The notes beneath the pieces were generated by a model, which was not told the origin of the DNA, did not search any database, and saw nothing but the letters and a program-made list of their open reading frames with translations. The position numbers and the translations under genes are program-made. A stretch of DNA of 64,000 nt from Vespa crabro (lineage: Eukaryota > Arthropoda > Insecta > Hymenoptera > Vespidae): assembly GCF_910589235.1 (NCBI RefSeq), contig NW_025813630.1, positions 1 through 64,000 on the forward strand, in the 5' to 3' direction. This document shows positions 24,477 through 38,454 of the stretch, piece by piece; positions within the stretch are counted from its first letter, which is position 1; each line of letters opens with the position of its first letter.

Positions 24477-26181
24477 TTATATTCTTGTTATATTCTTTAT
24501 TCTGCATCGATAGAATATAAAATCATTGAAATTGAACGAGATTTCAAGTTTTCGTTTTTCGACGATACGCGTATATGAGCGAAAAATCGTATATACGATA
24601 TGAAAGAATGTTAAAAACTTTGATTCCAATATAAAATAGATGTTTGATCTTATGAAATGCAATGTTCTGAATCGATTGGTAACATTTTTCTAACTGTGGC
24701 ACAAGTATTATTAAAGATTTCACGATTTTATCTTCGCATATACCGAAATTCGCGTATGTCGATTACGTTTTTCGACAATTATCATATGAAAACGCGTATT
24801 TAAACATAGTAAAAACGTTATATTCTTGTTATATTCTTTATTCTGCATCGATAGAATATAAAATCATTGAAATTGAACGAGATTTCAAGTTTTCGTTTTT
24901 CGACGATACGCGTATATGAGCGAAAAATCGTATATACGATATGAAAGAATGTTAAAAACTTTGATTCCAATATAAAATAGATGTTTGATCTTATGAAATG
25001 CAATGTTCTGAATCGATTGGTAACATTTTTCTAACTGTGGCACAAGTATTATTAAAGATTTCACGATTTTATCTTCGCATATACCGAAATTCGCGTATGT
25101 CGATTACGTTTTTCGACAATTATCATATGAAAACGCGTATTTAAACATAGTAAAAACGTTATATTCTTGTTATATTCTTTATTCTGCATCGATAGAATAT
25201 AAAATCATTGAAATTGAACGAGATTTCAAGTTTTCGTTTTTCGACGATACGCGTATATGAGCGAAAAATCGTATATACGATATGAAAGAATGTTAAAAAC
25301 TTTGATTCCAATATAAAATAGATGTTTGATCTTATGAAATGCAATGTTCTGAATCGATTGGTAACATTTTTCTAACTGTGGCACAAGTATTATTAAAGAT
25401 TTCACGATTTTATCTTCGCATATACCGAAATTCGCGTATGTCGATTACGTTTTTCGACAATTATCATATGAAAACGCGTATTTAAACATAGTAAAAACGT
25501 TATATTCTTGTTATATTCTTTATTCTGCATCGATAGAATATAAAATCATTGAAATTGAACGAGATTTCAAGTTTTCGTTTTTCGACGATACGCGTATATG
25601 AGCGAAAAATCGTATATACGATATGAAAGAATGTTAAAAACTTTGATTCCAATATAAAATAGATGTTTGATCTTATGAAATGCAATGTTCTGAATCGATT
25701 GGTAACATTTTTCTAACTGTGGCACAAGTATTATTAAAGATTTCACGATTTTATCTTCGCATATACCGAAATTCGCGTATGTCGATTACGTTTTTCGACA
25801 ATTATCATATGAAAACGCGTATTTAAACATAGTAAAAACGTTATATTCTTGTTATATTCTTTATTCTGCATCGATAGAATATAAAATCATTGAAATTGAA
25901 CGAGATTTCAAGTTTTCGTTTTTCGACGATACGCGTATATGAGCGAAAAATCGTATATACGATATGAAGGAATGTTAAAAACTTTGATTCCAATATAAAA
26001 TAGATGTTTGATCTTATGAAATGCAATGTTCTGAATCGATTGGTAACATTTTTCTAACTGTGGCACAAGTATTATTAAAGATTTCACGATTTTATCTTCG
26101 CATATACCGAAATTCGCGTATGTCGATTACGTTTTTCGACAATTATCATATGAAAACGCGTATTTAAACATAGTAAAAACG
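24477..26181 (+). repeat. Homogeneous stretch, five units
   Basis: Units 24477, 24818, 25159 and 25500 show no difference from the consensus on reading, and unit 25841 has one substitution (gaaggaatg near 25968). Nothing but the satellite is present. Confidence 0.75.
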
Positions 26182-26522
26182 TTATATTCTTGTTATATTC
26201 TTTATTCTGCATCGATAGAATATAAAATCATTGAAATTGAACGAGATTTCAAGTTTTCGTTTTTCGACGATACGCGTATATGAGCGAAAAATCGTATATA
26301 CGATATGAAAGAATGTTAAAAACTTTGATTCCAATATAAAATAGATGTTTGATCTTATGAAATGCAATGTTCTGAATCGATTGGTAACATTTTTCTAACT
26401 GTGGCACAAGTATTATTAAAGATTTCACGATTTTATCTTCGCATATACCGAAATTCGCGTATGTCGATTACGTTTTTCGACAATTATCATATGAAAACGC
26501 GTATTTAAACATAGTAAAAACG

Positions 26523-26863
26523 TTTTATTCTTGTTATAATCTTTATTCTGCATCGATAGAATATAAAATCATTGAAATTGAACGAGATTTCAAGTTTTCG
26601 TTTTTCGACGATACGCGAATATGAGCGAAAAATCGTATATACGATATGAAAGAATGTTAAAAACTTTGATTCCAATATAAAATAGATGTTTGATCTTATG
26701 AAATGCAATGTTCTGAATCGATTGGTAACATTTTTCTAACTGTGGCACAAGTATTATTAAAGATTTCACGATTTTATCTTCGCATATACCGAAATTCGCG
26801 TATGTCGATTACGTTTTTCGACAATTATCATATGAAAACGCGTATTTAAACATAGTAAAAACG
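26523..26863 (+). repeat. Unit with gttttattc, ataatc and gcgaatatg
   Basis: Three linked substitutions distinguish this unit: 'cgttttattc' at its start, 'gttataatc' in the second 11-bp copy, and 'acgcgaatatg', which disrupts the 10-bp palindrome. The same triple combination is found only at unit 53113, 26590 bp (78 units) away. Unit 28228 shares the first two. Confidence 0.75.
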
Positions 26864-28227
26864 TTATATTCTTGTTATATTCTTTATTCTGCATCGATAG
26901 AATATAAAATCATTGAAATTGAACGAGATTTCAAGTTTTCGTTTTTCGACGATACGCGTATATGAGCGAAAAATCGTATACACGATATGAAAGAATGTTA
27001 AAAACTTTGATTCCAATATAAAATAGATGTTTGATCTTATGAAATGCAATGTTCTGAATCGATTGGTAACATTTTTCTAACTGTGGCACAAGTATTATTA
27101 AAGATTTCACGATTTTATCTTCGCATATACCGAAATTCGCGTATGTCGATTACGTTTTTCGACAATTATCATATGAAAACGCGTATTTAAACATAGTAAA
27201 AACGTTATATTCTTGTTATATTCTTTATTCTGCATCGATAGAATATAAAATCATTGAAATTGAACGAGATTTCAAGTTTTCGTTTTTCGACGATACGCGT
27301 ATATGAGCGAAAAATCGTATATACGATATGAAAGAATGTTAAAAACTTTGATTCCAATATAAAATAGATGTTTGATCTTATGAAATGCAATGTTCTGAAT
27401 CGATTGGTAACATTTTTCTAACTGTGGCACAAGTATTATTAAAGATTTCACGATTTTATCTTCGCATATACCGAAATTCGCGTATGTCGATTACGTTTTT
27501 CGACAATTATCATATGAAAACGCGTATTTAAACATAGTAAAAACGTTATATTCTTGTTATATTCTTTATTCTGCATCGATAGAATATAAAATCATTGAAA
27601 TTGAACGAGATTTCAAGTTTTCGTTTTTCGACGATACGCGTATATGAGCGAAAAATCGTATATACGATATGAAAGAATGTTAAAAACTTTGATTCCAATA
27701 TAAAATAGATGTTTGATCTTATGAAATGCAATGTTCTGAATCGATTGGTAACATTTTTCTAACTGTGGCACAAGTATTATTAAAGATTTCACGATTTTAT
27801 CTTCGCATATACCGAAATTCGCGTATGTCGATTACGTTTTTCGACAATTATCATATGAAAACGCGTATTTAAACATAGTAAAAACGTTATATTCTTGTTA
27901 TATTCTTTATTCTGCATCGATAGAATATAAAATCATTGAAATTGAACGAGATTTCAAGTTTTCGTTTTTCGACGATACGCGTATATGAGCGAAAAATCGT
28001 ATATACGATATGAAAGAATGTTAAAAACTTTGATTCCAATATAAAATAGATGTTTGATCTTATGAAATGCAATGTTCTGAATCGATTGGTAACATTTTTC
28101 TAACTGTGGCACAAGTATTATTAAAGATTTCACGATTTTATCTTCGCATATACCGAAATTCGCGTATGTCGATTACGTTTTTCGACAATTATCATATGAA
28201 AACGCGTATTTAAACATAGTAAAAACG

Positions 28228-29591
28228 TTTTATTCTTGTTATAATCTTTATTCTGCATCGATAGAATATAAAATCATTGAAATTGAACGAGATTTCAAGT
28301 TTTCGTTTTTCGACGATAAGCGTATATGAGCGAAAAATCGTATATACGATATGAAAGAATGTTAAAAACTTTGATTCCAATATAAAATAGATGTTTGATC
28401 TTATGAAATGCAATGTTCTGAATCGATTGGTAACATTTTTCTAACTGTGGCACAAGTATTATTAAAGATTTCACGATTTTATCTTCGCATATACCGAAAT
28501 TCGCGTATGTCGATTACGTTTTTCGACAATTATCATATGAAAACGCGTATTTAAACATAGTAAAAACGTTATATTCTTGTTATATTCTTTATTCTGCATC
28601 GATAGAATATAAAATCATTGAAATTGAACGAGATTTCAAGTTTTCGTTTTTCGACGATACGCGTATATGAGCGAAAAATCGTATATACGATATGAAAGAA
28701 TGTTAAAAACTTTGATTCCAATATAAAATAGATGTTTGATCTTATGAAATGCAATGTTCTGAATCGATTGGTAACATTTTTCTAACTGTGGCACAAGTAT
28801 TATTAAAGATTTCACGATTTTATCTTCGCATATACCGAAATTCGCGTATGTCGATTACGTTTTTCGACAATTATCATATGAAAACGCGTATTTAAACATA
28901 GTAAAAACGTTATATTCTTGTTATATTCTTTATTCTTCATCGATAGAATATAAAATCATTGAAATTGAACGAGATTTCAAGTTTTCGTTTTTCGACGATA
29001 CGCGTATATGAGCGAAAAATCGTATATACGATATGAAAGAATGTTAAAAACTTTGATTCCAATATAAAATAGATGTTTGATCTTATGAAATGCAATGTTC
29101 TGAATCGATTGGTAACATTTTTCTAACTATGGCACAAGTATTATTAAAGATTTCACGATTTTATCTTCGCATATACCGAAATTCGCGTATGTCGATTACG
29201 TTTTTCGACAATTATCATATGAAAACGCGTATTTAAACATAGTAAAAACGTTATATTCTTGTTATATTCTTTATTCTGCATCGATAGAATATAAAATCAT
29301 TGAAATTGAACGAGATTTCAAGTTTTCGTTTTTCGACGATACGCGTATATGAGCGAAAAATCGTATATACGATATGAAAGAATGTTAAAAACTTTGATTC
29401 CAATATAGAATAGATGTTTGATCTTATGAAATGCAATGTTCTGAATCGATTGGTAACATTTTTCTAACTGTGGCACAAGTATTATTAAAGATTTCACGAT
29501 TTTATCTTCGCATATACCGAAATTCCCGTATGTCGATTACGTTTTTCGACAATTATCATATGAAAACGCGTATTTAAACATAGTAAAAACG
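28228..29591 (+). repeat. 8-unit-spaced duplication, copy 1 (four units)
   Basis: The diagnostic series is gataagcg (28315), tattcttcat (28931), ttctaactat (29121), caatatagaa (29401) and aattcccgta (29521). The whole series recurs from 30956. The first unit additionally shares gttttattc and ataatc with unit 26523. Confidence 0.9.
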
Positions 29592-30273
29592 TTATATTCT
29601 TGTTATATTCTTTATTCTGCATCGATAGAATATAAAATCATTGAAATTGAACGAGATTTCAAGTTTTCGTTTTTCGACGATACGCGTATATGAGCGAAAA
29701 ATCGTATATACGATATGAAAGAATGTTAAAAACTTTGATTCCAATATAAAATAGATGTTTGATCTTATGAAATGCAATGTTCTGAATCGATTGGTAACAT
29801 TTTTCTAACTGTGGCACAAGTATTATTAAAGATTTCACGATTTTATCTTCGCATATACCGAAATTCGCGTATGTCGATTACGTTTTTCGACAATTATCAT
29901 ATGAAAACGCGTATTTAAACATAGTAAAAACGTTATATTCTTGTTATATTCTTTATTCTGCATCGATAGAATATAAAATCATTGAAATTGAACGAGATTT
30001 CAAGTTTTCGTTTTTCGACGATACGCGTATATGAGCGAAAAATCGTATATACGATATGAAAGAATGTTAAAAACTTTGATTCCAATATAAAATAGATGTT
30101 TGATCTTATGAAATGCAATGTTCTGAATCGATTGGTAACATTTTTCTAACTGTGGCACAAGTATTATTAAAGATTTCACGATTTTATCTTCGCATATACC
30201 GAAATTCGCGTATGTCGATTACGTTTTTCGACAATTATCATATGAAAACGCGTATTTAAACATAGTAAAAACG

Positions 30274-30955
30274 TTATATTCTTGTTATATTCTTTATTCT
30301 GCATCGATAGAATATAAAATCATTGAAATTGAACGAGATTTCAAGTTTTCGTTTTTCGACGATACGCGAATATGAGCGAAAAATCGTATATACGATATGA
30401 AAGAATGTTAAAAACTTTGATTCCAATATAAAATAGATGTTTGATCTTATGAAATGCAATGTTCTGAATCGATTGGTAACATTTTTCTAACTGTGGCACA
30501 AGTATTATTAAAGATTTCACGATTTTATCTTCGCATATACCGAAATTCGAGTATGTCGATTACGTTTTTCGACAATTATCATATGAAAACGCGTATTTAA
30601 ACATAGTAAAAACGTTATATTCTTGTTTTATTCTTTATTCTGCATCGATAGAATATAAAATCATTGAAATTGAACGAGATTTCAAGTTTTCGTTTTTCGA
30701 CGATACGCGTATATGAACGAAAAATCGTATATACGATATGAAAGAATGTTAAAAACTTTGATTCCAATATAAAATAGATGTTTGATCTTATGAAATGCAA
30801 TGTTCTGAATCGATTGGTAACATTTTTCTAACTGTGGCACAAGTTTTATTAAAGATTTCACGATTTTATCTTCGCATATACCGAAATTCGCATATGTCGA
30901 TTACGTTTTTCGACAATTATCATATGAAAACGCGTATTTAAACATAGTAAAAACG
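30274..30955 (+). repeat. Two-unit haplotype shared with 53 kb
   Basis: Unit 30274 carries acgcgaatatg. Unit 30615 carries gttttattc, atgaacgaaa and agttttatt, with private changes attcgagta near 30545 and ttcgcatatg near 30888. Units 53113 and 53454 have the same four shared marks in the same order. Confidence 0.8.
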
Positions 30956-32317
30956 TTATATTCTTGTTATATTCTTTATTCTGCATCGATAGAATATAAA
31001 ATCATTGAAATTGAACGAGATTTCAAGTTTTCGTTTTTCGACGATAAGCGTATATGAGCGAAAAATCGTATATACGATATGAAAGAATGTTAAAAACTTT
31101 GATTCCAATATAAAATAGATGTTTGATCTTATGAAATGCAATGTTCTGAATCGATTGGTAACATTTTTCTAACTGTGGCACAAGTATTATTAAAGATTTC
31201 ACGATTTTATCTTCGCATATACCGAAATTCGCGTATGTCGATTACGTTTTTCGACAATTATCATATGAAAACGCGTATTTAAACATAGTAAAAACGTTAT
31301 ATTCTTGTTATATTCTTTATTCTGCATCGATAGAATATAAAATCATTGAAATTGAACGAGATTTCAAGTTTTCGTTTTTCGACGATACGCGTATATGAGC
31401 GAAAAATCGTATATACGATATGAAAGAATGTTAAAAACTTTGATTCCAATATAAAATAGATGTTTGATCTTATGAAATGCAATGTTCTGAATCGATTGGT
31501 AACATTTTTCTAACTGTGGCACAAGTATTATTAAAGATTTCACGATTTTATCTTCGCATATACCGAAATTCGCGTATGTCGATTACGTTTTTCGACAATT
31601 ATCATATGAAAACGCGTATTTAAACATAGTAAAAACGTTATATTCTTGTTATATTCTTTATTCTTCATCGATAGAATATAAAATCATTGAAATTGAACGA
31701 GATTTCAAGTTTTCGTTTTTCGACGATACGCGTATATGAGCGAAAAATCGTATATACGATATGAAAGAATGTTAAAAACTTTGATTCCAATATAAAATAG
31801 ATGTTTGATCTTATGAAATGCAATGTTCTGAATCGATTGGTAACATTTTTCTAACTATGGCACAAGTATTATTAAAGATTTCACGATTTTATCTTCGCAT
31901 ATACCGAAATTCGCGTATGTCGATTACGTTTTTCGACAATTATCATATGAAAACGCGTATTTAAACATAGTAAAAACGTTATATTCTTGTTATATTCTTT
32001 ATTCTGCATCGATAGAATATAAAATCATTGAAATTGAACGAGATTTCAAGTTTTCGTTTTTCGACGATACGCGTATATGAGCGAAAAATCGTATATACGA
32101 TAAAAGAATGTTAAAAACTTTGATTCCAATATAGAATAGATGTTTGATCTTATGAAATGCAATGTTCTGAATCGATTGGTAACATTTTTCTAACTGTGGC
32201 ACAAGTATTATTAAAGATTTCACGATTTTATCTTCGCATATACCGAAATTCCCGTATGTCGATTACGTTTTTCGACAATTATCATATGAAAACGCGTATT
32301 TAAACATAGTAAAAACG
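30956..32317 (+). repeat. 8-unit-spaced duplication, copy 2 (four units)
   Basis: The series of copy 1 recurs at 31043, 31659, 31849, 32127 and 32247. The shift is 2728 bp (8 x 341), falling to 2726 after a private two-base deletion near 32101 that turns gatatgaaag into gataaaag. Units after both copies do not match one another, so the shared tract is about four units, not a full eight. Confidence 0.9.
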
Positions 32318-33340
32318 TTATATTCTTGTTATATTCTTTATTCTGCATCGATAGAATATAAAATCATTGAAATTGAACGAGATTTCAAGTTTTCGTTTTT
32401 CGACGATACGCGTATATGAGCGAAAAATCGTATATACGATATGAAAGAATGTTAAAAACTTTGATTCCAATATAAAATAGATGTTTGATCTTATGAAATG
32501 CAATGTTCTGAATCGATTGGTAACATTTTTCTAACTGTGGCACAAGTATTATTAAAGATTTCACGATTTTATCTTCGCATATACCGAAATTCGCGTATGT
32601 CGATTACGTTTTTCGACAATTATCATATGAAAACGCGTATTTAAACATAGTAAAAACGTTATATTCTTGTTATATTCTTTATTCTGCATCGATAGAATAT
32701 AAAATCATTGAAATTGAACGAGATTTCAAGTTTTCGTTTTTCGACGATACGCGTATATGAGCGAAAAATCGTATATACGATATGAAAGAATGTTAAAAAC
32801 TTTGATTCCAATATAAAATAGATGTTTGATCTTATGAAATGCAATGTTCTGAATCGATTGGTAACATTTTTCTAACTGTGGCACAAGTATTATTAAAGAT
32901 TTCACGATTTTATCTTCGCATATACCGAAATTCGCGTATGTCGATTACGTTTTTCGACAATTATCATATGAAAACGCGTATTTAAACATAGTAAAAACGT
33001 TATATTCTTGTTATATTCTTTATTCTGCATCGATAGAATATAAAATCATTGAAATTGAACGAGATTTCAAGTTTTCGTTTTTCGACGATACGCGTATATG
33101 AGCGAAAAATCGTATATACGATATGAAAGAATGTTAAAAACTTTGATTCCAATGTAAAATAGATGTTTGATCTTATGAAATGCAATGTTCTGAATCGATT
33201 GGTAACATTTTTCTAACTGTGGCACAAGTATTATTAAAGATTTCACGATTTTATCTTCGCATATACCGAAATTCGCGTATGTCGATTACGTTTTTCGACA
33301 ATTATCATATGAAAACGCGTATTTAAACATAGTAAAAACG

Positions 33341-34022
33341 TTATATTCTTGTTATATTCTTTATTCTGCATCGATAGAATATAAAATCATTGAAATTGAA
33401 CGAGATTTCAAGTTTTCGTTTTTCGACGATACGCGTAAATGAGCGAAAAATCGTATGTACGATATGAAAGAATGTTAAAAACTTTGATTCCAATATAAAA
33501 TAGATGTTTGATCTTATGAAATGCAATGTTCTGAATCGATTGGAAACATTTTTCTAACTGTGGCACAAGTATTATTAAAGATTTCACGATTTTATCTTCG
33601 CATATACCGAAATTCGCGTATGTCGATTACGTTTTTCGACAATTATCATATGAAAACGCGTATTTAAACATAGTAAAAACGTTATATTCTTGTTATATTC
33701 TTTATTCTGCATCGATAGAATATAAAATCATTGAAATTGAACGAGATTTCAAGTTTTCGTTTTTCGACGATACGCGTATATGAGCGAAAAATCGTATATA
33801 CGATATGAAAGAATGTTAAAAACTTTGATTCCAATATAGAATAGATGTTTGATCTTATGAAATGCAATGTTCTGAATCGATTGGTAACATTTTTCTAACT
33901 GTGGCACAAGTTTTATTAAAGATTTCACGATTTTATCTTCGCATATACCGAAATTCGCGTATGTCGATTACGTTTTTCGACAATTATCATATGAAAACGC
34001 GTATTTAAACATAGTAAAAACG
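33341..34022 (+). repeat. Two-unit haplotype, upstream copy of the 41.5 and 45.6 kb series
   Basis: 'tggaaacatt' (33541) is followed in the next unit by atatagaatag and agttttatt. The same order occurs 8183 bp (24 units less 1 bp) downstream at 41524 and again at 45614. Unit 33341 also has private changes, gtaaatgag and cgtatgtacg. Confidence 0.8.
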
Positions 34023-35727
34023 TTATATTCTTGTTATATTCTTTATTCTGCATCGATAGAATATAAAATCATTGAAATTGAACGAGATTTCAAGTTTTCG
34101 TTTTTCGACGATACGCGTATATGAGCGAAAAATCGTATATACGATATGAAAGAATGTTAAAAACTTTGATTCCAATATAAAATAGATGTTTGATCTTATG
34201 AAATGCAATGTTCTGAATCGATTGGTAACATTTTTCTAACTGTGGCACAAGTATTATTAAAGATTTCACGATTTTATCTTCGCATATACCGAAATTCGCG
34301 TATGTCGATTACGTTTTTCGACAATTATCATATGAAAACGCGTATTTAAACATAGTAAAAACGTTATATTCTTGTTATATTCTTTATTCTGCATCGATAG
34401 AATATAAAATCATTGAAATTGAACGAGATTTCAAGTTTTCGTTTTTCGACGATACGCGTATATGAGCGAAAAATCGTATATACGATATGAAAGAATGTTA
34501 AAAACTTTGATTCCAATATAAAATAGATGTTTGATCTTATGAAATGCAATGTTCTGAATCGATTGGTAACATTTTTCTAACTGTGGCACAAGTATTATTA
34601 AAGATTTCACGATTTTATCTTCGCATATACCGAAATTCGCGTATATCGATTACGTTTTTCGACAATTATCATATGAAAACGCGTATTTAAACATAGTAAA
34701 AACGTTATATTCTTGTTATATTCTTTATTCTGCATCGATAGAATATAAAATCATTGAAATTGAACGAGATTTCAAGTTTTCGTTTTTCGACGATACGCGT
34801 ATATGAGCGAAAAATCGTATATACGATATGAAAGAATGTTAAAAACTTTGATTCCAATATAAAATAGATGTTTGATCTTATGAAATGCAATGTTCTGAAT
34901 CGATTGGTAACATTTTTCTAACTGTGGCACAAGTATTATTAAAGATTTCACGATTTTATCTTCGCATATACCGAAATTCGCGTATGTCGATTACGTTTTT
35001 AGACAATTATCATATGAAAACGCGTATTTAAACATAGTAAAAACGTTATATTCTTGTTATATTCTTTATTCTGCATCGATAGAATATAAAATCATTGAAA
35101 TTGAACGAGATTTCAAGTTTTCGTTTTTCGACGATACGCGTATATGAGCGAAAAATCGTATATACGATATGAAAGAATGTTAAAAACTTTGATTCCAATA
35201 TAAAATAGATGTTTGATCTTATGAAATGCAATGTTCTGAATCGATTGGTAACATTTTTCTAACTGTGGCACAAGTATTATTAAAGATTTCACGATTTTAT
35301 CTTCGCATATACCGAAATTCGCGTATGTCGATTACGTTTTTCGACAATTATCATATGAAAACGCGTATTTAAACATAGTAAAAACGTTATATTCTTGTTA
35401 TATTCTTTATTCTGCATCGATAGAATATAAAATCATTGAAATTGAACGAGATTTCAAGTTTTCGTTTTTCGACGATACGCGTATATGAGCGAAAAATCGT
35501 ATATACGATATGAAAGAATGTTAAAAACTTTGATTCCAATATAAAATAGATGTTTGATCTTATGAAATGCAATGTTCTGAATCGATTGGTAACATTTTTC
35601 TAACATTGGCACAAGTATTATTAAAGATTTCACGATTTTATCTTCGCATATACCGAAATTCGCGTATGTCGATTACGTTTTTCGACAATTATCATATGAA
35701 AACGCGTATTTAAACATAGTAAAAACG

Positions 35728-36067
35728 TTATATTCTTGTTATATTCTTTATTCTGCATCGATAGAATATAAAATCATTGAAATTGAACGAGATTTCAAGT
35801 TTTCGTTTTTCGACGATACGCGTATATGAGCGAAAAATCGTATATACGATATGAAAGAATGTTAAAAACTTTGATTCCAATATAAAATAGATGTTTGATC
35901 TTATGAAATGCAATGTTCTGAATCGATTGGTGAAATTTTTCTAACTGTGGCAAAGTATTATTAAAGATTTCACGATTTTATCTTCGCATATACCGAAATT
36001 CGCGTATGTCGATTACGTTTTTCGACAATTATCATATGAAAACGCGTATTTAAACATAGCAAAAACG
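35728..36067 (+). repeat. 340-bp unit, first of the deletion class
   Basis: One C is missing where the consensus has ggcacaag, leaving ggcaaag. It is linked to catagcaaaa near the unit end. This copy alone reads ggtgaaattt where later class members read ggtaaaattt. It is preceded by a unit with ctaacattgg (35602), a pairing repeated at 47.5-48.5 kb. Confidence 0.85.
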
Positions 36068-37649
36068 TTATATTCTTGTTATATTCTTTATTCTGCATCG
36101 ATAGAATATAAAATCATTGAAATTGAACGAGATTTCAAGTTTTCGTTTTTCGACGATACGCGTATATGAGCGAAAAATCGTATATACGATATGAAAGAAT
36201 GTTAAAAACTTTGATTCCAATATAAAATAGATGTTTGATCTTATGAAATGCAATGTTCTGAATCGATTGGTAACATTTTTCTAACTGTGGCACAAGTATT
36301 ATTAAAGATTTCACGATTTTATCTTCGCATATACCGAAATTCGCGTATGTCGATTACGTTTTTCGACAATTATCATATGAAAACGCGTATTTAAACATAG
36401 TAAAAACGTTATATTCTTGTTATATTCTTTATTCTGCAACGATAGAATATAAAATCATTGAAATTGAACGAGATTTCAAGTTTTCGTTTTTCGACGATAC
36501 GCGTATATGAGCGAAAAATCGTATATACGATATGAAAGAATGTTAAAAACTTTGATTCCAATATAAAATAGATGTTTGATCTTATGAAATGCAATGTTCT
36601 GAATCGATTGGTAACATTTTTCTAACTGTGGCACAAGTATTATTAAAGATTTCACGATTTTATCTTCGCATATACCGAAATTCGCGTATGTCGATTACGT
36701 TTTTCGACAATTATCATATGAAAACGCGTATTTAAACATAGTAAAAACGTTATATTCTTGTTATATTCTTTATTCTGCATCGATAGAATATAAAATCATT
36801 GAAATTGAACGAGATTTCAAGTTTTCGTTTTTCGACGATACGCGTATATGAGCGAAAAATCGTATATACGATATGAAAGAATGTTAAAAACTTTGATTCC
36901 AATATAAAATAGATGTTTGATCTTATGAAATGCAATGTTCTGAATCGATTGGTAACATTTTTCTAACTGTGGCACAAGTATTATTAAAGATTTCACGATT
37001 TTATCTTCGCATATACCGAAATTCGCGTATGTCGATTACGTTTTTCGACAATTATCATATGAAAACGCGTATTTAAACATAGTAAAAACGTTATATTCTT
37101 GTTATATTCTTTATTCTGCATCGATAGAATATAAAATCATTGAAATTGAACGAGATTTCAAGTTTTCGTTTTTCGACGATACGCGTATATGAGCGAAAAA
37201 TCGTATATACGATATGAAAGAATGTTAAAAACTTTGATTCCAATATAAAATAGATGTTTGATCTTATGAAATGCAATGTTCTGAATCGATTGGTAACATT
37301 TTTCTAACTGTGGCACAAGTATTATTAAAGATTTCACGATTTTATCTTCGCATATACCGAAATTCGCGTATGTCGATTACGTTTTTCGACAATTATCATA
37401 TGAAAACGCGTATTTAAACATAGTAAAAACGTTATATTCTTGTTATATTCTTTATTCTGCATCGATAGAATATAAAATCATTGAAATTGAACGAGATTTC
37501 AAGTTTTCGTTTTTCGACGATACGCGTATATGAGCGAAAAATCGTATATTCGATATGAAAGAATGTTAAAAACTTTGATTCCAATATAAAATAGATGTTT
37601 GATCTTATGAAATGCAATGTTCTGAATCGATTGGTAACATTTTTCTAAC

Positions 37650-38454
37650 TGTGACACAAGTATTATTAAAGATTTCACGATTTTATCTGCGCATATACCG
37701 AAATTCGCGGATGTCGATTACGTTTTTCGACAATTATCATATGAAAACGCGTATTTAAACATAGTAAAAACGTTATATTCTTGTTATATTCTTTATTCTG
37801 CATCGATAGAATATAAAATCATTGAAATTGAACGAGATTTCAAGTTTTCGTTTTTCGACGATACGCGTATATGAGCGAAAAATCGTATATACGATATGAA
37901 AGAATGTTAAAAACTTTGATTCCAATATAAAATAGATGTTTGATCTTATGAAATGCAATGTTCTGAATCGATTGGTAACATTTTTCTAACTGTGACACAA
38001 GTATTATTAAAGATTTCACGATTTTATCTGCGCATATACCGAAATTCGCGGATGTCGATTACGTTTTTCGACAATTATCATATGAAAACGCGTATTTAAA
38101 CATAGTAAAAACGTTATATTCTTGTTATATTCTTTATTCTGCATCGATAGAATATAAAATCATTGAAATTGAACGAGATTTCAATTTTTCGTTTTTCGAC
38201 GATACGCGTATATGAGCGAAAAATCGTATATACGATATGAAAGAATGTTAAAAACTTTTATTCCAATATAAAATAGATGTTTGATCTTATGAAATGCAAT
38301 GTTCTGAATCGATTGGTAACATGTTTCTAACTGTGGCACAAGTATTATTAAAGATTTCACGATTTTATCTTCGCATATACCGAAATTCGCGTATGTCGAT
38401 TACGTTTTTCAACAATTATCATATGAAAACGCGTATTTAAACATAGTAAAAACG
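37650..38454 (+). repeat. Type B block; 8-unit-spaced copy 1
   Basis: Unit 37432 and unit 37773 both carry gtgacac, ctgcgcat and gcggatg in their tails. Unit 38114 then has caatttttcg, cttttattcc and atgtttct (38321). The combination from unit 37773 on recurs 2728 bp downstream. Unit 37432 has cgtatattcg, breaking the 14-bp palindrome. Confidence 0.8.
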
